From Zygaena filipendulae (taxonomy: Eukaryota; Arthropoda; Insecta; Lepidoptera; Zygaenidae), in the NCBI GenBank assembly GCA_907165275.2, contig OU015666.1, forward strand, positions 464,001-528,000: a stretch of 64,000 bases of DNA. Direction: 5' to 3'. Position numbers and translations under genes: made by a program. This document shows, in pieces, positions 31,517 through 42,110 of this stretch (positions are counted from its first letter, which is position 1; each line of letters begins with the position of its first letter). The notes below the pieces were generated by a model that had not been told where the DNA came from, searched no databases, and saw only the letters and a program-made list of their open reading frames with translations.

Positions 31517-32453
31517 ATTTGATTTATTTTAAAAATTCACCCTTCCAGCTCCCCACCCACCACGGAGCCACAAATGGGATGCTGAAATAGCACCAGGGAT
31601 ACTGGTCGGGTATAGCGCTCCCAATGGCACAACCTACGAGACGCAAATGGACGAGCCAACACTGCAGCCCGCCACCATCTAGGTGGTGGTCCACTAATAG
31701 AAATAGTGAACCTTGTTTCCTGATGGCCACGGACATGCAGGCAGCGCGCCCAGCCATCTGCAGGCCCCACCACCAGGCTCGCTCACCAGACGGCCATCTA
31801 ATGGACGCCACAGCCGATTGATCCCAGCTGGTTAGACTGGGACCTCCCGTGTAAGAGGAAATCCAGACCAAAGAGGAGTGTTGCTATTCGATTGTAACAA
31901 CCGCCGACATCTAGTAGCTCAGCCTCCAGGATTCCTTCATCCCCCCGTACGGGTCCCCGCGCACGGCACAAACACGCGGGTGGTCATTATGTCTCTCCCC
32001 CAGCATGTTGTAGTGAGAAAGGGACTGCAAGAACCTGACCACCTAGCCCCTGCATCAGAATATATATACACGCTAGTACAAATAGGTATATAAATTAATA
32101 TATATGCTACTTATATAGTTATGGGAGTGTGGGAAGATATATATTATAAAGATCGGAGAGGGGAAGCAAGGGAGCAATTGGGTTAGGAGCGGGTCATACG
32201 AGGGAGATAGAAGGAGAAATGGCCTTGGACGACTCCGTCCCTGGGGGTGGGTTGACGGAGACGCCTTCTCTTGTCCGGGGTTCGCAGTAAGCAAACATTC
32301 CCCAATGCAAGACTGAAGACTAGAAAGGACCACAGTATTGCATCAGGGGGGCAATCCGCAACCCGCCCACCCGCTCGGTCGCATGAGAAGGAAGTGCGCA
32401 CGCTTCCTGTAGACTATAAACAGAGAGATTATACCCTACAGGCACGAACCGAG
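31517..32453 (-). promoter_or_regulatory. LINE 5' UTR, presumed internal promoter
   Basis: The 937 bp between the ORF1 start and the target duplication at 32454. It has short GC-rich segments (31740-31800, 32340-32400) and an AT-rich TATA-repeat patch at 32058-32150. Full-length LINEs of this kind carry an internal promoter here; the exact start is inferred from the 5' end at 32453. Confidence 0.65.
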
Positions 32454-32543
32454 AAAGTTTCATTTAAATCCATCCAGTAGTTTTTGCGTGAAAGAGTAAC
32501 AAACATCCATCCATCCATACATTCTTACAAACTTCTAGTAGGA
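32454..32543 (-). mobile_element. LEP1-type Helitron-like element, right part of copy split by LINE
   Basis: Resumes with AAAGTTTCATTTAAATCCAT and continues through the CATCCATCCATACATTC marker to TAGTAGGA. The TTTATAATATT just before the end is deleted. It is the partner of 26013-26131. Confidence 0.88.
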
Positions 32544-32904
32544 TTTAGTTTACCTACTATTTCGTCCAAAGCATTGGTTGCTGGAGTTGTAGATGTGACA
32601 TCATTGCAGGTTAGGTATCAACATGCGACATGAGTTGCTACGGCATGTAGCGTAGCAAATAGAAAGAGAGAAAGAAAGAAAATTCATTAATTTGGAGATA
32701 AACGGAGAGAATTCGGAGAGAATAGAAACAGGGAAGATGAGTTGTGTCGTCATGCCTGAAAGCCATTGTTCCAGTATTTTATTTAGCGTATCTTCTTCCA
32801 TTCACGATGATTGTCTATGGTTACGTCGAAATCGATCACTATTTATTCAGTTCCTGAAGGCATTCCGGTTCAAAAACCTTATGTCCTTCTCTATACTCCT
32901 GATA
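32544..32904. other. No gene seen
   Basis: Unique AT-rich sequence, with a GA-rich run near 32660-32690. No supported gene. Confidence 0.35.
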
Positions 32905-33128
32905 ACGTGTAGTATGAAAAGTGTGATGCACTTCCAACAATTATCGTTATATATAAATTTTCAACCAATGTACACAAAACCTTGACAAGTTATATACTTA
33001 AACCTACCTCAAGAATCACTCTATCTTTTGGCGAACCGCATGAAAATCCGTTCAGTAATTGTTAAGTTTACCGCCAACCGACAGGGAGACAGACAGACAG
33101 ATTTGGCGGAGAAATTTGTTTCATAATA
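32905..33128 (-). repeat. Interspersed repeat family H, copy 1
   Basis: CACTTCCAACAATTATCG, ACACAAAACCTTGACAA and GAACCGCATGAAAATCCGTT recur in order at 48615-48850. Ends near ATTTGTTTCATAATATA. Probably a Helitron-like or RTE-type non-autonomous repeat. Confidence 0.6.
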
Positions 33129-33132
33129 TACT

Positions 33133-33476
33133 AGCCGTGCCCTAATGGCTGTTATGCATTTGATGGGTTGTAGATCTCCCTTTTAATATGACAATGTGAC
33201 TGGAATAGACGCATCTTAAGTTTTATCCAAATAGATTCTTAGAAAGTTAAGAGAAAAAAGTGCCCCCCGGTTTCATCCGCGGTAATTTCGGAGTTCCCGC
33301 GGGAATTTCGGGATAAAAAGTATCCTATGTTCTTCTCTGTACCTCTGACAACGCGCATGCCAAATTTCATCCAAATCCGTTCAGCCGTTTTTGCGTGATT
33401 GAGCAACAAACATCCAAACATCCAAACATCTAAACATCCAAACATCCACACTTTCAGATTTATAATATTAGTAGGA
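33133..33476 (-). mobile_element. LEP1-type Helitron-like element with terminal insert
   Basis: Its CTAG end reads CTAGCCGTGCCC (33131-33142), then a 116-bp insert (33143-33258), then GTGCCCCCCGG and the normal body to TTATAATATTAGTAGGA. GTGCCC on both sides looks like a 6-bp target duplication. The body has the CATCCAAACATCC marker, unlike the element at 26013. Confidence 0.85.
33147..33258 (-). repeat. Insert shared with 25905-26012, copy 2
   Basis: About 110 bp nearly identical to copy 1, flanked by GTGCCC. It contains CTCCCTTTTAATATGACAAT and ends in a short A run (AGAGAAAAAA), a possible retroposon-like tail. Confidence 0.8.
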
Positions 33477-34360
33477 TTAGTGATCGTTTATCTTATGTCG
33501 AAATTATAATATCGTAAATTTAAAGAATCACATAGTATCTACCAACTCAAAGCTTTGATTATATTCAGTTAATTAGGCGTATCGGAGGATGTATATTTGC
33601 CCAAAATCACAATTTATTATTATGAAGAAAGGCATTTCAATTCGAATGAAACTTGGTATAATTGCTTAAATACATATGCTGCCGGTCAACATAGAGGGCT
33701 TTTTATCCCAGTAGAGTTCTCGAGAGAATTCCGGGCATTACGCGGTTGAAATTGCTATAGAACTGCTGAAATGTCTGTTCCTTTCTGTAACAGACTCCTT
33801 GAACGTACATATAGGTACCAACATAATATAATTTGAAAATAGAACGATATAATGACAGTATAAAAATATAAATAAAATATGTGACGATAATATTAGCATA
33901 TTTTATTAAAAATATCTAGCTTCTAGCTCTTGAAACACTTTCCTCAAAATTATTATGACGATAATTCCAGGAAAAATTTGTTATAAAAGAAATTAACAAA
34001 CTATATTCCACCTATTTGAAAACGCTCACTTAATTCCGGGTCCACTTACTGAACTTAAATTTTCAAGGCCCGTGTAGAGGTATGTTTGCTCAAAGGTTTT
34101 TAAACTGTGGAAAATATTCGTGCAGCAATTTTTAATTTCCACTCCAAAATTCCCCGGTTAGTTTGCCCAACAGAAGCTCCTGCGAGGTGGGGTGCGATGT
34201 TGTCTGTGCGTTTACTGCGGGCAATTCAAACATTGTTAACTTGTCGCTCGCTCTACCCCTGCACAAGCTATGAGCGGACAGCGGCCTATCCACGAATTTA
34301 ACAGTTTACAAGTTACCAGCCAATCTCGTATTTACTAAAGTAAAACTAACTTTAGGGCTA
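33477..34360. other. No gene seen; worn Helitron-like body about 33640-33765
   Basis: GAATGAAACTTGGTATAATT to CGAGAGAATTCCGGGCATTA resembles a decayed LEP1-like body. The remainder is unassigned. Confidence 0.35.
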
Positions 34361-34400
34361 TCCAGCAGTGATAGCTCAGTGGTTGGTGCGTTTGTATGTT
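34361..34400 (+). repeat. tRNA-like A-box remnant
   Basis: GTGATAGCTCAGTGGTTGGT contains the A-box consensus TAGCTCAGTGG but no B box follows. Probably a truncated SINE head, not a tRNA gene. Confidence 0.4.
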
Positions 34401-34444
34401 CATATGTATTCAGCAACAATAATAACATAGTAATAATCCTACTA

Positions 34445-34597
34445 TCCTACTGATTTTATAAACGCGAAAGATTGTAAGAATGTATGGATGGATGGATGGA
34501 TGGATGAATGGATGTTTGTTACTCTTTTACGTAAAAACTAATGAATGGATTTAAATGAAACTTTACAATAATATAGCTTATACATTAGATTAACACA
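34445..34597 (+). mobile_element. LEP1-type Helitron-like element with (ATGG)n, 3'-truncated
   Basis: TCCTACTGATTTTATAAACG with an ATGG tetranucleotide run (34481-34515), TTACTCTTTTACGTAAAAAC and AATATAGCTTATACATTAG. Same subfamily as 21138 and 62419; it stops before the hairpin. Confidence 0.82.
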
Positions 34598-34604
34598 TTG
34601 AAGT

Positions 34605-34850
34605 AAATGAAGTATTCTCATACTTAAGGTAAAGGAAAATATCATGAGGAAGAAATAATGTTGGTAGGGCACTTTCTTGTGCTAGACAAGTACCACTTTT
34701 AAGTTGAAAATCTGCCGCCAAGGAGCTAGCGCTATGTTCCGGTAGTCTCACTTGAAAGCTAGTTCCCATTCTAGTATAGGCGTGTTTACGATCTTCGACC
34801 ACACTCATTTAACATCAGGTGAGATGTGGTCTAAAGCCTAGCTTGATAAC
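34605..34850 (+). repeat. Possible RTE-type repeat remnant
   Basis: AAAGGAAAATATCATGAGGA and CATTTAACATCAGGTGAGAT are wordings I associate with 3' regions of insect RTE-type LINEs. No coding frame remains. Confidence 0.35.
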
Positions 34851-35127
34851 AATAAAACAAAACAACTCTAGAATTCGCTACCCTTTGCTACGCTTTGTCA
34901 ATCGTCGAACAAGCGTAGGAGTAGTCACAAGGATCCTTAGCTTCGCTCAACAAAGGGCGTCTGTCTGATATGATGATGAAAGGCCGATTGGAAATAACTT
35001 ACTCGTAGTTTTGTTAATCCCGTACGTTTTGTGACCGAATTGCTCCACCTATTCAATTATTATTCTTTGTGCTCATGCTTTATGAGTACACTCACTATCT
35101 TATTTTATAATACTATACAAAAAGACA

Positions 35128-35275
35128 AGCCATGCTGAGTTTCTGGTCAGTTCTTCACAGTAGAGGATGTATTCCGAACTGACAGTCATTTCAACTTATT
35201 GTTAGTTCTATGAACCTGCTGAAGATTGTAACAACAAACAACCAATCCTAAGCAATAATATTTTTTTTAATTAAT
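35128..35275 (+). repeat. LINE 3' region fragment, copy 1
   Basis: GAGTTTCTGGTCAGTTCTTC, ATTCCGAACTGACAG and CCAATCCTAAGCAATAAT are the reverse of blocks at 42795-42965. The pair lies in opposite orientation on either side of the BEL/Pao element. Confidence 0.6.
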
Positions 35276-35904
35276 TTTAATTTGTACAGCAAATCCCTTC
35301 CAAAGGCTTACGGTTTATAGACTTCCGGTTTAATTCGCCTAATGTTTATAACCCGAGTGCACTTAAATGCTAATTTTCCTTTTATTTCAGCTCAAAAAGC
35401 GCTTAAGCGGGTGTGCTTTATGTTATTTTTTCTCATAATTAGTGTGAGCTTAACTGGGAGTGTTTTGCCTTCACATGCGAGGGCAAGGGTCGCCTTATGT
35501 AGAGCCGGGGTGGCCTCGATCCGGAGCTGCCGCGTGTAATCGATGAGCGTGTTGAATGTGGAGGAAGCGAAAGAAGCAGAACTGCTGCGACTCTAGTTAT
35601 ATGAGAAGTAAGCTAAGGTTTGACTACAGAAATAGTAATATATGTTCGAAATAACAACGCATTTCATAGTTGGTACCCTGAGAGAAAAATAGAGGCTTGT
35701 TAGGTAAAGTTCGCGACCGAAAAGTAGTTAAAACTGAAAAATTATTCGATTGAAGAAAATTTAAATACAATAACCTAACAAAAGTGACTTATGGGTAAAT
35801 TTGATACTGTGAGAATTTAACTTATATAGACGATCAGGTAAAATGTCTGAGGAAGCAAGCGAATTTGTGAATGAAATATATAAAAAAAAGTTAAATAAAC
35901 AGGA
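35276..35904. other. No gene seen
   Basis: Contains a splice-acceptor-like TTTTCCTTTTATTTCAG at about 35376 followed by a short open frame with a hydrophobic run. Without a partner exon it is not called. No named repeat. Confidence 0.35.
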
Positions 35905-36247
35905 TGTTCGATAGCTCAGAGAAAATTAGAAAAAAATTATCTTGTTAAACTTAGGCTCAAAACTTTTTTAAACTCACCGACGCTGTCGATCCGCAATCCA
36001 GCCGAATATTTATTAACCCGGGCCCGGGACAGTTCACAGGTGGTTTTTATTTGTTTCACAGCTCTTCAGTGACAGATTTTCCTAATGTTTTATAATTTTC
36101 ACGCACAACTTATCAGGTGAGCCGGCGCCATAATTCGATATTTTTTAAAGAGAGCGCAACTAGCGCCTCCTTGCGTCGAGTGAGCGAGACCAGTTTCTTT
36201 TTTTTTTTTGTCTGGAGTCGTGGGTTTTGAGCATTCTAAACTATACA
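35905..36247 (-). repeat. BEL/Pao 3' LTR
   Basis: 343 bp; on the element strand it starts TGTATAGTTTAGAATGC and ends CTATCGAACA, so it has the usual TG...CA ends. Contains the perfect palindrome CCCGGGCCCGGG (36017-36028) and a 12-base T run on the plus strand. Supplies the 3' end and polyadenylation region of the RNA. Confidence 0.97.
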
Positions 36248-36259
36248 TTTCCCCCCACC
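36248..36259 (-). promoter_or_regulatory. Polypurine tract
   Basis: GGTGGGGGGAAA on the element strand, directly next to the 3' LTR. It primes plus-strand DNA synthesis in LTR elements. Position and composition are both as expected. Confidence 0.88.
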
Positions 36260-36472
36260 AAATCCGCAAGGATTTCCCAATTACGTTATCAGGAAATAAA
36301 ATATATTATATAACTACTAGTGTTTTATCTAGTGCATGTGATGTGTATGAAGTGGACTGTATGGTAATAAATAAATAACAAAACTATTCCTAAACACTAG
36401 CAACTAATACTCACATAAATTATACTGAAATACAATTTATGTGAGAGAACAATTAATGTATTAAATGATTAA

Positions 36473-39400
36473 TTAAACTGTGTCCTGTTCCAAGGGAAGA
36501 GGACTCAGCTTGACAACTGGTCGAGTCAACTCACTGTTCTTAGTTCGAACGGTGACCACCCGCACCACACCGTCAGGGCCGGGATGGAGTTTTGTCACTC
36601 TAGCAAGCATCCACTCTAGTGGTGGCGCGTCTGAGTTTATTAAAACTAAGTCATTTATTTCAATGTTTTTACTGTCGTTAAACCATTTTTGACGCTGATT
36701 TAACGTGTACAAATAATCTTGCCTCCAACGTTTCCAAAAAAGTTGTGAAAGTTGCTGGACTGCTTGCCAGCGGTTCAATCGGTTTATTGAAAGGTCCGTT
36801 ATATCGTATTCAGGTGGAGACAAGCATTCTCGTCCTATCAAGAAGTGAGATGGAGTAAGGACATCGAACTCATTTGGATCAGTAGACAATGCACAGAGTG
36901 GACGTGAGTTAAGTACGGCCTCTGCTCTGGCGAATAATGTACTTAATTCTTCAAATGAAAGTGCCCTTGTACCGACTGTACGTTTTAAATGCAGTTTTGC
37001 CGATTTAACTACAGCTTCGTAAAGGCCGCCGAAATGACTACCCGTCGGTGGATTATGTTTCCATTGAACGCTACGAATAGTCAGTCCGTTAGTTAAGTCT
37101 GTCGCGTTAGAACGTAAGAAACGTGCTACTTCGGCTAGTTGTTTACCCGCTGCTACAAAATTCGTCCCATTGTCGGACACGATAGTATGACACAGTCCTC
37201 GTCTAGCAGTAAACCGATCGAAACAGGCTAGGAAACATTCGGTACTCAAAGATGAGAGCACTTCTAAATGCACCGCTCGAGTCGCACAACATACGTAGAC
37301 GCATAAATACGCTTTGGTTACAGGAGCGTTTCTACGGCTTGATTCTTTTATACTAAACGGACCGCCTATGTCAATTCCAACCGTGTGGAATACATGAACG
37401 TCTTGAGAACGAAATTTAGGTAACTCTCCCATAGAAGGTTGTAATTTACGAGGAGATACTTTGAAGCACGCTATACACTTCACCGTACGCGATCTTATTA
37501 CACTTCTAGCTGAGATTATCCAGTACTTCTGTGATATGATACTCTGTAAAGTACGAGGACCTACATGTAAATATAGTTTGTGATAGTAGTCTATTAAGAT
37601 GCTGGTGAAGTTACATTTTTTCGGTAAAAGTAATGGGTGCTTCCTTGCATATGGCAGGTCCGACTGCGACAAGCGACCCCCCACCCTGAGGAAACCATTA
37701 GAGTCAACGAAGGGGTTGAGTTTTCGCAGGACGTGACTACATTTTTTATCTTTACTTGACAACGCCTCGATGTCATCAGCGAAATAGTGTTTTTGGATTG
37801 ATTTTACAATGACGTCATGAGCTTTCCTCAGTTCATCTAAATTAAGAAGAGATTTTCGAGTACTACTGGCTGATCTACAATTGTAAATAAACTGAAAACA
37901 CCGCGCTACAACATTAAGAAGCTTGATATAATTTGAATACCTCTCCGTGAGATTCATTATCAGGTTTACTTCTGCTCCATCAGTCGTGACTAGTGCAGCT
38001 TTTGTGACTTTTAACTCCGGCGGATTGTCATATTTGAAGTTATCCATAGTTTTGACTGGCCACTGCGCCCGATCGTCTGCGAGCCAACTGGGTCCACTCA
38101 GCCATTCTGGCATCCTCAATAGCGCTGAGGGTAGAGCGCCACGGGAACACACGTCCGCTGGATTTGATGCACCTTCGACGTGATGCCAACATTCTGATGG
38201 TATGGTGTCCAGAATGTAGGATACGCGATTGGCTATGAATGTTTTGAGATTGTAAGCCGGAGTGTTAAGCCACGCCAGTACCACTGACGAATCAGTGAAT
38301 AAAAGTGTTTCATTAAGATGAAGTCGACCTTGTATCATAGACTTGACATATTTGATACACTTTGCGAGTAAATGCGCAGCCAACAGCTCAAGTCTGGGTA
38401 TTGTGACAGTTCGCGATCGTGGCGCGACTTTGGATTTTGATAACAATAAACTTACTTTGCTGTCACCGCCTTGATTCAATGTGCGTATGTATATGGCAGC
38501 TGCGTATCCGAGAGATGATGCATCACAGAATCCTATTAATTGACAATAGGTATGCCCTGACACTGTAGCGTGACGATCGTGCTGAAAATTTGATAGCAAG
38601 GGAAGCTCCTTGATGTATTCCTGCCATTCTACTTCCATGCGCTTGGGTAACGCCTGATCCCAATCTACCTTTTCGGACCACAACCGCTGCATAAAACATT
38701 TTGCATAGAATATGCAAGGAGCCACAAATCCGAGCGGATCAAATTGACGCCCGATTTGTGATAACACTGTTCTTTTCGTGACAGTGTGACTTATTAATGT
38801 TGTTTTAAAAGAAAACGTGTCCGTAGCCGTAAGCCACTGCAGTCCGAGGATCTTTATCGACATGTTGCTGTTGTCGTCAAACTCAACCGGTGTCTCGCGA
38901 TGCTCCTGCGATAGTCTGGCGAGAACCTGTAATGAATTGCTTGACCATTTCCTAAGCAAGAATCCACCTCGTTGGAGCAGCGCCATCAGCTCGTCCTGGA
39001 GCTCAGCTGCTTCTTCGGCTGTATCCACAGACCACAGGAAATCGTCCATAAAAAAAGCCTGTTTTAAAACTGTAGCAGCCCTGGGGAATCTATCTGCTTC
39101 ATCTTCTGCCAAAGTATGCAATACTTTTATGGCCAAATATGGACTGCTTGCGACGCCATAAGTCACCGTATTTAACTCAAACACTTTAACAGGTTCGTCA
39201 CGATTAAAACGCCACAGAATGTGCTGGTACGGCCTTTGACTTTTTTCAATGAGTATTTGCCTGTACATTTTACAGATGTCAGCAGACAAGCAAATTTCAC
39301 GTAATCGAAAGTTCATAAGAATTTTATTTATATCAGCTTGAAGCTTTGGACCTGGTAAAACTACCGAATTTAATGATTCGCCATTTGTTGTCTTACAAGA

Positions 39401-41710
39401 TGCATCGAACACCACTCGAAGTTTTGTAGATGTACTAGACGGCTTAAATATACAAAAATGCGGAATAATGTATTTCGAATCCACGTTCTGTACTTTATCT
39501 ATGCACGTCATGTGCCCGAGGTCCTCATATTCATGCATAAACTTGTGATATTCAACCTTAAGCTGAGGTTCGCGTTCGAGCTTCGACTCTAAGTTAGCCA
39601 ACCTACGTTCCGCTAAGTGCCGCGACTCACCGAGTTCGACATCAGGCCGGCGTGGATACCTAACTACGTATCTGCCCGTGTCATCCCGCCTATGCTCTTT
39701 GTCGAACAGCTGATCAGCTAGAATATCGTCGGGATGCTGAATTTTTACTGACGGTACATTCTCAATATCCCAGAATGCTTGCATGGTGTGTTCAAGGTTC
39801 ATGGAGAATGCACATAAGTTAGTTGCCGAGTTATCATTCTCGATTAGTTCCAGTGTGTCATTGTTCGTCGAACCTGTGATCACGTAACCGAAAATCGAAT
39901 TTAATGCAACTAAACCATGCTGATATGGCGCGATTTTGTGTCCGTCGTAAATATACGGGAATAAATCTGCCGCGACTAATAAGTCGACCGATGCCGGTTT
40001 AAAGTAGTTAGGATCGGCTAACTTAAGATTTTGAAACGCGTTAAATGTGCTGCCCGGAAGCTGTAGGGTCGGTAAATTACCAGCTATGTTATTAACAACC
40101 ACAACGTCGCTCATTAGTACAGGTGCGCTCTGATCACGTGGTTTAATGTGACAAGTTGCTAGTCCGTATTCTTTTACCGGCTTACCTCCTAAACCTACGG
40201 GTGAAAAATTACACTTACGTCGTGACAACCCTAGACGCTTCGCACAGTCTTGAGTCATGTAGCCCGTCATGGCACCGCTATCGATGATACAACGTACGGT
40301 CTGGTAGTCTCCCCAGCAGTCTCTAACGTGTACCAAAGCTGTACCGAGCAAAACTGTCGAATTAGTTGAACATGTTAACGTAATTGCATTATTTGATGTA
40401 TCACTCTTCACGGCGTTCGTGTCGACGTGTAACGTGTGATGATGCATTTTTTTGCAAACCGTACAACGAAATCTTGAAGTACATTCATCTACTTTATGAT
40501 TGTCACGCAGACAGTTTTCACACAACTTCAGCTCGGTGATTTTGACTAACCGCTGCTCTGGTGTGAGATCATTAAAGTCTACGCATCTATAGATTGAATG
40601 AGGCTTACTACAATACAAACATTCTTTGGATTTCTTTGATTCGCCTTGTTTATTTGAATCAGTTACCGCGGAGGCTGCAAGCGTAGTTTTCTGTACGTAC
40701 GACTTAGCTGATACCGATTTGGACCCAGACGACTGATTGGCCTTGAAATGTGATGGCTTGTTGGAACTAAAATTCGGTTTAACAGACACTTGTTTAGATT
40801 GAGACATCTCCAACACGCGCACATGACCCTCAACAAATTCAATAAGATCCTTAAAAGACGGTATCTGATTTTGAGTCATAGTCTGTTCGAACTCGCGCCT
40901 AGTAACGCAGTCTAAGTTACGTATAGCGATATAAAATAATAGAAATCCGGAAAAGTCTTGAATTTGTAACATCTCTATAGCCTTAAAACTTTCTTGAAAC
41001 GTTTGTATAAATAGATTAAGTCCAGATGCAGACTCATTTTGCAGTGGTTTGAAACTAAAGATTTTATCTAAATAGGTAGTAGCTAGCGCTCGTTTATTTT
41101 CGTATCGCTTAACTAACGCATTCCATACTAAGATATAATTATTTGCTGTAACAGGTAGACTCTTAATAATCGTAAGCGCTGACCCGCTGACGGACGACAA
41201 CAAATAATAAAACTTTTCAATATCACTAATTTTTGTGTTACTGTGCACTAAACTCCTAAACGTATCCCTAAATGTAGGCCAGTTCTCTAAATTTCCGTCA
41301 AAATGAAAAATCTCTAACTTAGGAAGTCTTGGTACAACATTACTAGCATTATTCGAAATGTCGCACTTATTGTCACTTGCCTGATTTTTCACTTTATCCG
41401 CAACACTACGAATTTCGTAAAATATTCTATCAAACTCCGTTATTTCACGGTAATCTGGCACAAATTTACTATTTTCCTTTCGTTTTGCCGCATAAATTTC
41501 ACTGACTATTGTTTCGTATTTAGTCCTAAAACCACTAAGATCCTGTAAACGGACATTGAACTCATCTAACAACTGTGCATTGTCCGTGTCTTCCACAACT
41601 TTTCTGGATAATTCGTACAAGGCAGATATACGCATGAAACATACCTCTTTAGCTGTTAAATGTGGTTGTAGCCACTTTTCAAACTCCTCATCAGTGAATT
41701 TTCTCGACAT
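36473..41710 (-). CDS. BEL/Pao Gag-Pol polyprotein
   Basis: About 1,745 residues from ATG 41710 (MSRKFTDEEF); an upstream in-frame TTG is not used as start. In order: a gag region (about 1-350) with the DUF1759-like block around LPKLEIFHFDGNLENWPTF; zinc-binding cysteine clusters (about 365-430: CLYCSKPHSIYRC, CENCLRDNHKVDEC, CTVCKKMHHHTLH); an aspartic protease with catalytic DSG near 478; reverse transcriptase (about 720-1000) with FMDD near 889, a variant of YMDD; RNase H (about 1055-1250, FCDASSLGYAA and FTDSSVVLAWL); integrase with an HHCC finger (about 1375-1420), the first Asp in GIDIGGPF (near 1449), the second in SDNGTNF (near 1518) and Glu in GGLYEAVVK (near 1560); and a DUF5641-like end (about 1655-1740). 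All catalytic residues are present, with no stop or frameshift. It makes the particle and copies and integrates the element. Confidence 0.97.
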   Translation of the reverse strand: MSRKFTDEEFEKWLQPHLTAKEVCFMRISALYELSRKVVEDTDNAQLLDEFNVRLQDLSGFRTKYETIVSEIYAAKRKENSKFVPDYREITEFDRIFYEIRSVADKVKNQASDNKCDISNNASNVVPRLPKLEIFHFDGNLENWPTFRDTFRSLVHSNTKISDIEKFYYLLSSVSGSALTIIKSLPVTANNYILVWNALVKRYENKRALATTYLDKIFSFKPLQNESASGLNLFIQTFQESFKAIEMLQIQDFSGFLLFYIAIRNLDCVTRREFEQTMTQNQIPSFKDLIEFVEGHVRVLEMSQSKQVSVKPNFSSNKPSHFKANQSSGSKSVSAKSYVQKTTLAASAVTDSNKQGESKKSKECLYCSKPHSIYRCVDFNDLTPEQRLVKITELKLCENCLRDNHKVDECTSRFRCTVCKKMHHHTLHVDTNAVKSDTSNNAITLTCSTNSTVLLGTALVHVRDCWGDYQTVRCIIDSGAMTGYMTQDCAKRLGLSRRKCNFSPVGLGGKPVKEYGLATCHIKPRDQSAPVLMSDVVVVNNIAGNLPTLQLPGSTFNAFQNLKLADPNYFKPASVDLLVAADLFPYIYDGHKIAPYQHGLVALNSIFGYVITGSTNNDTLELIENDNSATNLCAFSMNLEHTMQAFWDIENVPSVKIQHPDDILADQLFDKEHRRDDTGRYVVRYPRRPDVELGESRHLAERRLANLESKLEREPQLKVEYHKFMHEYEDLGHMTCIDKVQNVDSKYIIPHFCIFKPSSTSTKLRVVFDASCKTTNGESLNSVVLPGPKLQADINKILMNFRLREICLSADICKMYRQILIEKSQRPYQHILWRFNRDEPVKVFELNTVTYGVASSPYLAIKVLHTLAEDEADRFPRAATVLKQAFFMDDFLWSVDTAEEAAELQDELMALLQRGGFLLRKWSSNSLQVLARLSQEHRETPVEFDDNSNMSIKILGLQWLTATDTFSFKTTLISHTVTKRTVLSQIGRQFDPLGFVAPCIFYAKCFMQRLWSEKVDWDQALPKRMEVEWQEYIKELPLLSNFQHDRHATVSGHTYCQLIGFCDASSLGYAAAIYIRTLNQGGDSKVSLLLSKSKVAPRSRTVTIPRLELLAAHLLAKCIKYVKSMIQGRLHLNETLLFTDSSVVLAWLNTPAYNLKTFIANRVSYILDTIPSECWHHVEGASNPADVCSRGALPSALLRMPEWLSGPSWLADDRAQWPVKTMDNFKYDNPPELKVTKAALVTTDGAEVNLIMNLTERYSNYIKLLNVVARCFQFIYNCRSASSTRKSLLNLDELRKAHDVIVKSIQKHYFADDIEALSSKDKKCSHVLRKLNPFVDSNGFLRVGGRLSQSDLPYARKHPLLLPKKCNFTSILIDYYHKLYLHVGPRTLQSIISQKYWIISARSVIRSRTVKCIACFKVSPRKLQPSMGELPKFRSQDVHVFHTVGIDIGGPFSIKESSRRNAPVTKAYLCVYVCCATRAVHLEVLSSLSTECFLACFDRFTARRGLCHTIVSDNGTNFVAAGKQLAEVARFLRSNATDLTNGLTIRSVQWKHNPPTGSHFGGLYEAVVKSAKLHLKRTVGTRALSFEELSTLFARAEAVLNSRPLCALSTDPNEFDVLTPSHFLIGRECLSPPEYDITDLSINRLNRWQAVQQLSQLFWKRWRQDYLYTLNQRQKWFNDSKNIEINDLVLINSDAPPLEWMLARVTKLHPGPDGVVRVVTVRTKNSELTRPVVKLSPLPLEQDTV

Positions 41711-42090
41711 TTTTACCAAATTTCAGCAAAAATATTGACAAAAATGAAATACGTAAATTTAATTTTTATTAAAGAAATTTGTACCTACTCGTTACCGCCG
41801 CGCAGTAATGGCGTCGATTGGCGCGTTCACACAATTTTATTTCGAACCAAATTTCACACTAAAACAATTTATTACCACACAACTTAACGTGAAATATTAA
41901 TATTTTAATGTATTGTAACTATTAAATGTGTCACAAGTAGGTACAGATGTTTTTAAAAGGGAATTTTGTGAATATGTGACCAAGTAGGTAGGTATTTAGG
42001 TATTACGAAGAACACTTTTTTCTTTGATTATTTTAGTATTTCTGCGTGTGTATACCTAATTACTACTATTCTTGATTCCGTAACTGGTTA

Positions 42091-42108
42091 ATCCGGCTCG
42101 AAGGACCA
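42091..42108 (-). promoter_or_regulatory. tRNA primer-binding site
   Basis: TGGTCCTTCGAGCCGGAT on the element strand, two bases after the 5' LTR. It begins with TGG, the complement of a tRNA CCA end, and should pair with a tRNA ending ATCCGGCTCGAAGGACCA (a tRNA-Arg-like wording; isotype is inference). Confidence 0.9.
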
Positions 42109-42110
42109 AA

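Larger units (their letters stand above)
26132..32453 (-). mobile_element. Nearly complete non-LTR retrotransposon (LINE) with ORF1 and ORF2
   Basis: A 6.3-kb minus-strand element bounded by the perfect 13-bp target duplication AAAGTTTCATTTA. Order from its 5' end: about 940 bp of 5' UTR, ORF1, a 46-bp A tract, ORF2 (endonuclease, reverse transcriptase, RNase H, cysteine-rich end), 3' UTR and a TAAGA-repeat tail. The RNase H and the NLHHSKAATALL-type start of ORF2 suggest the I/LOA/R1 group, with LOA-like as my best guess. It is full length but ORF2 is broken by a 245-bp insertion, so this copy cannot act in full by itself. It lies inside a Helitron-like element. Confidence 0.92.

Noticed and set aside
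30407..31532. Long plus-strand frames (up to 269 codons) opposite LINE ORF1
   Set aside because: Antisense shadows of a GC-rich gene; no recognisable family, while the minus strand fits a LINE ORF1 with correct context.
35342..35539. Candidate exon after TTTTCCTTTTATTTCAG
   Set aside because: One acceptor-like site and a 65-codon frame are not enough; no donor or homology was visible.
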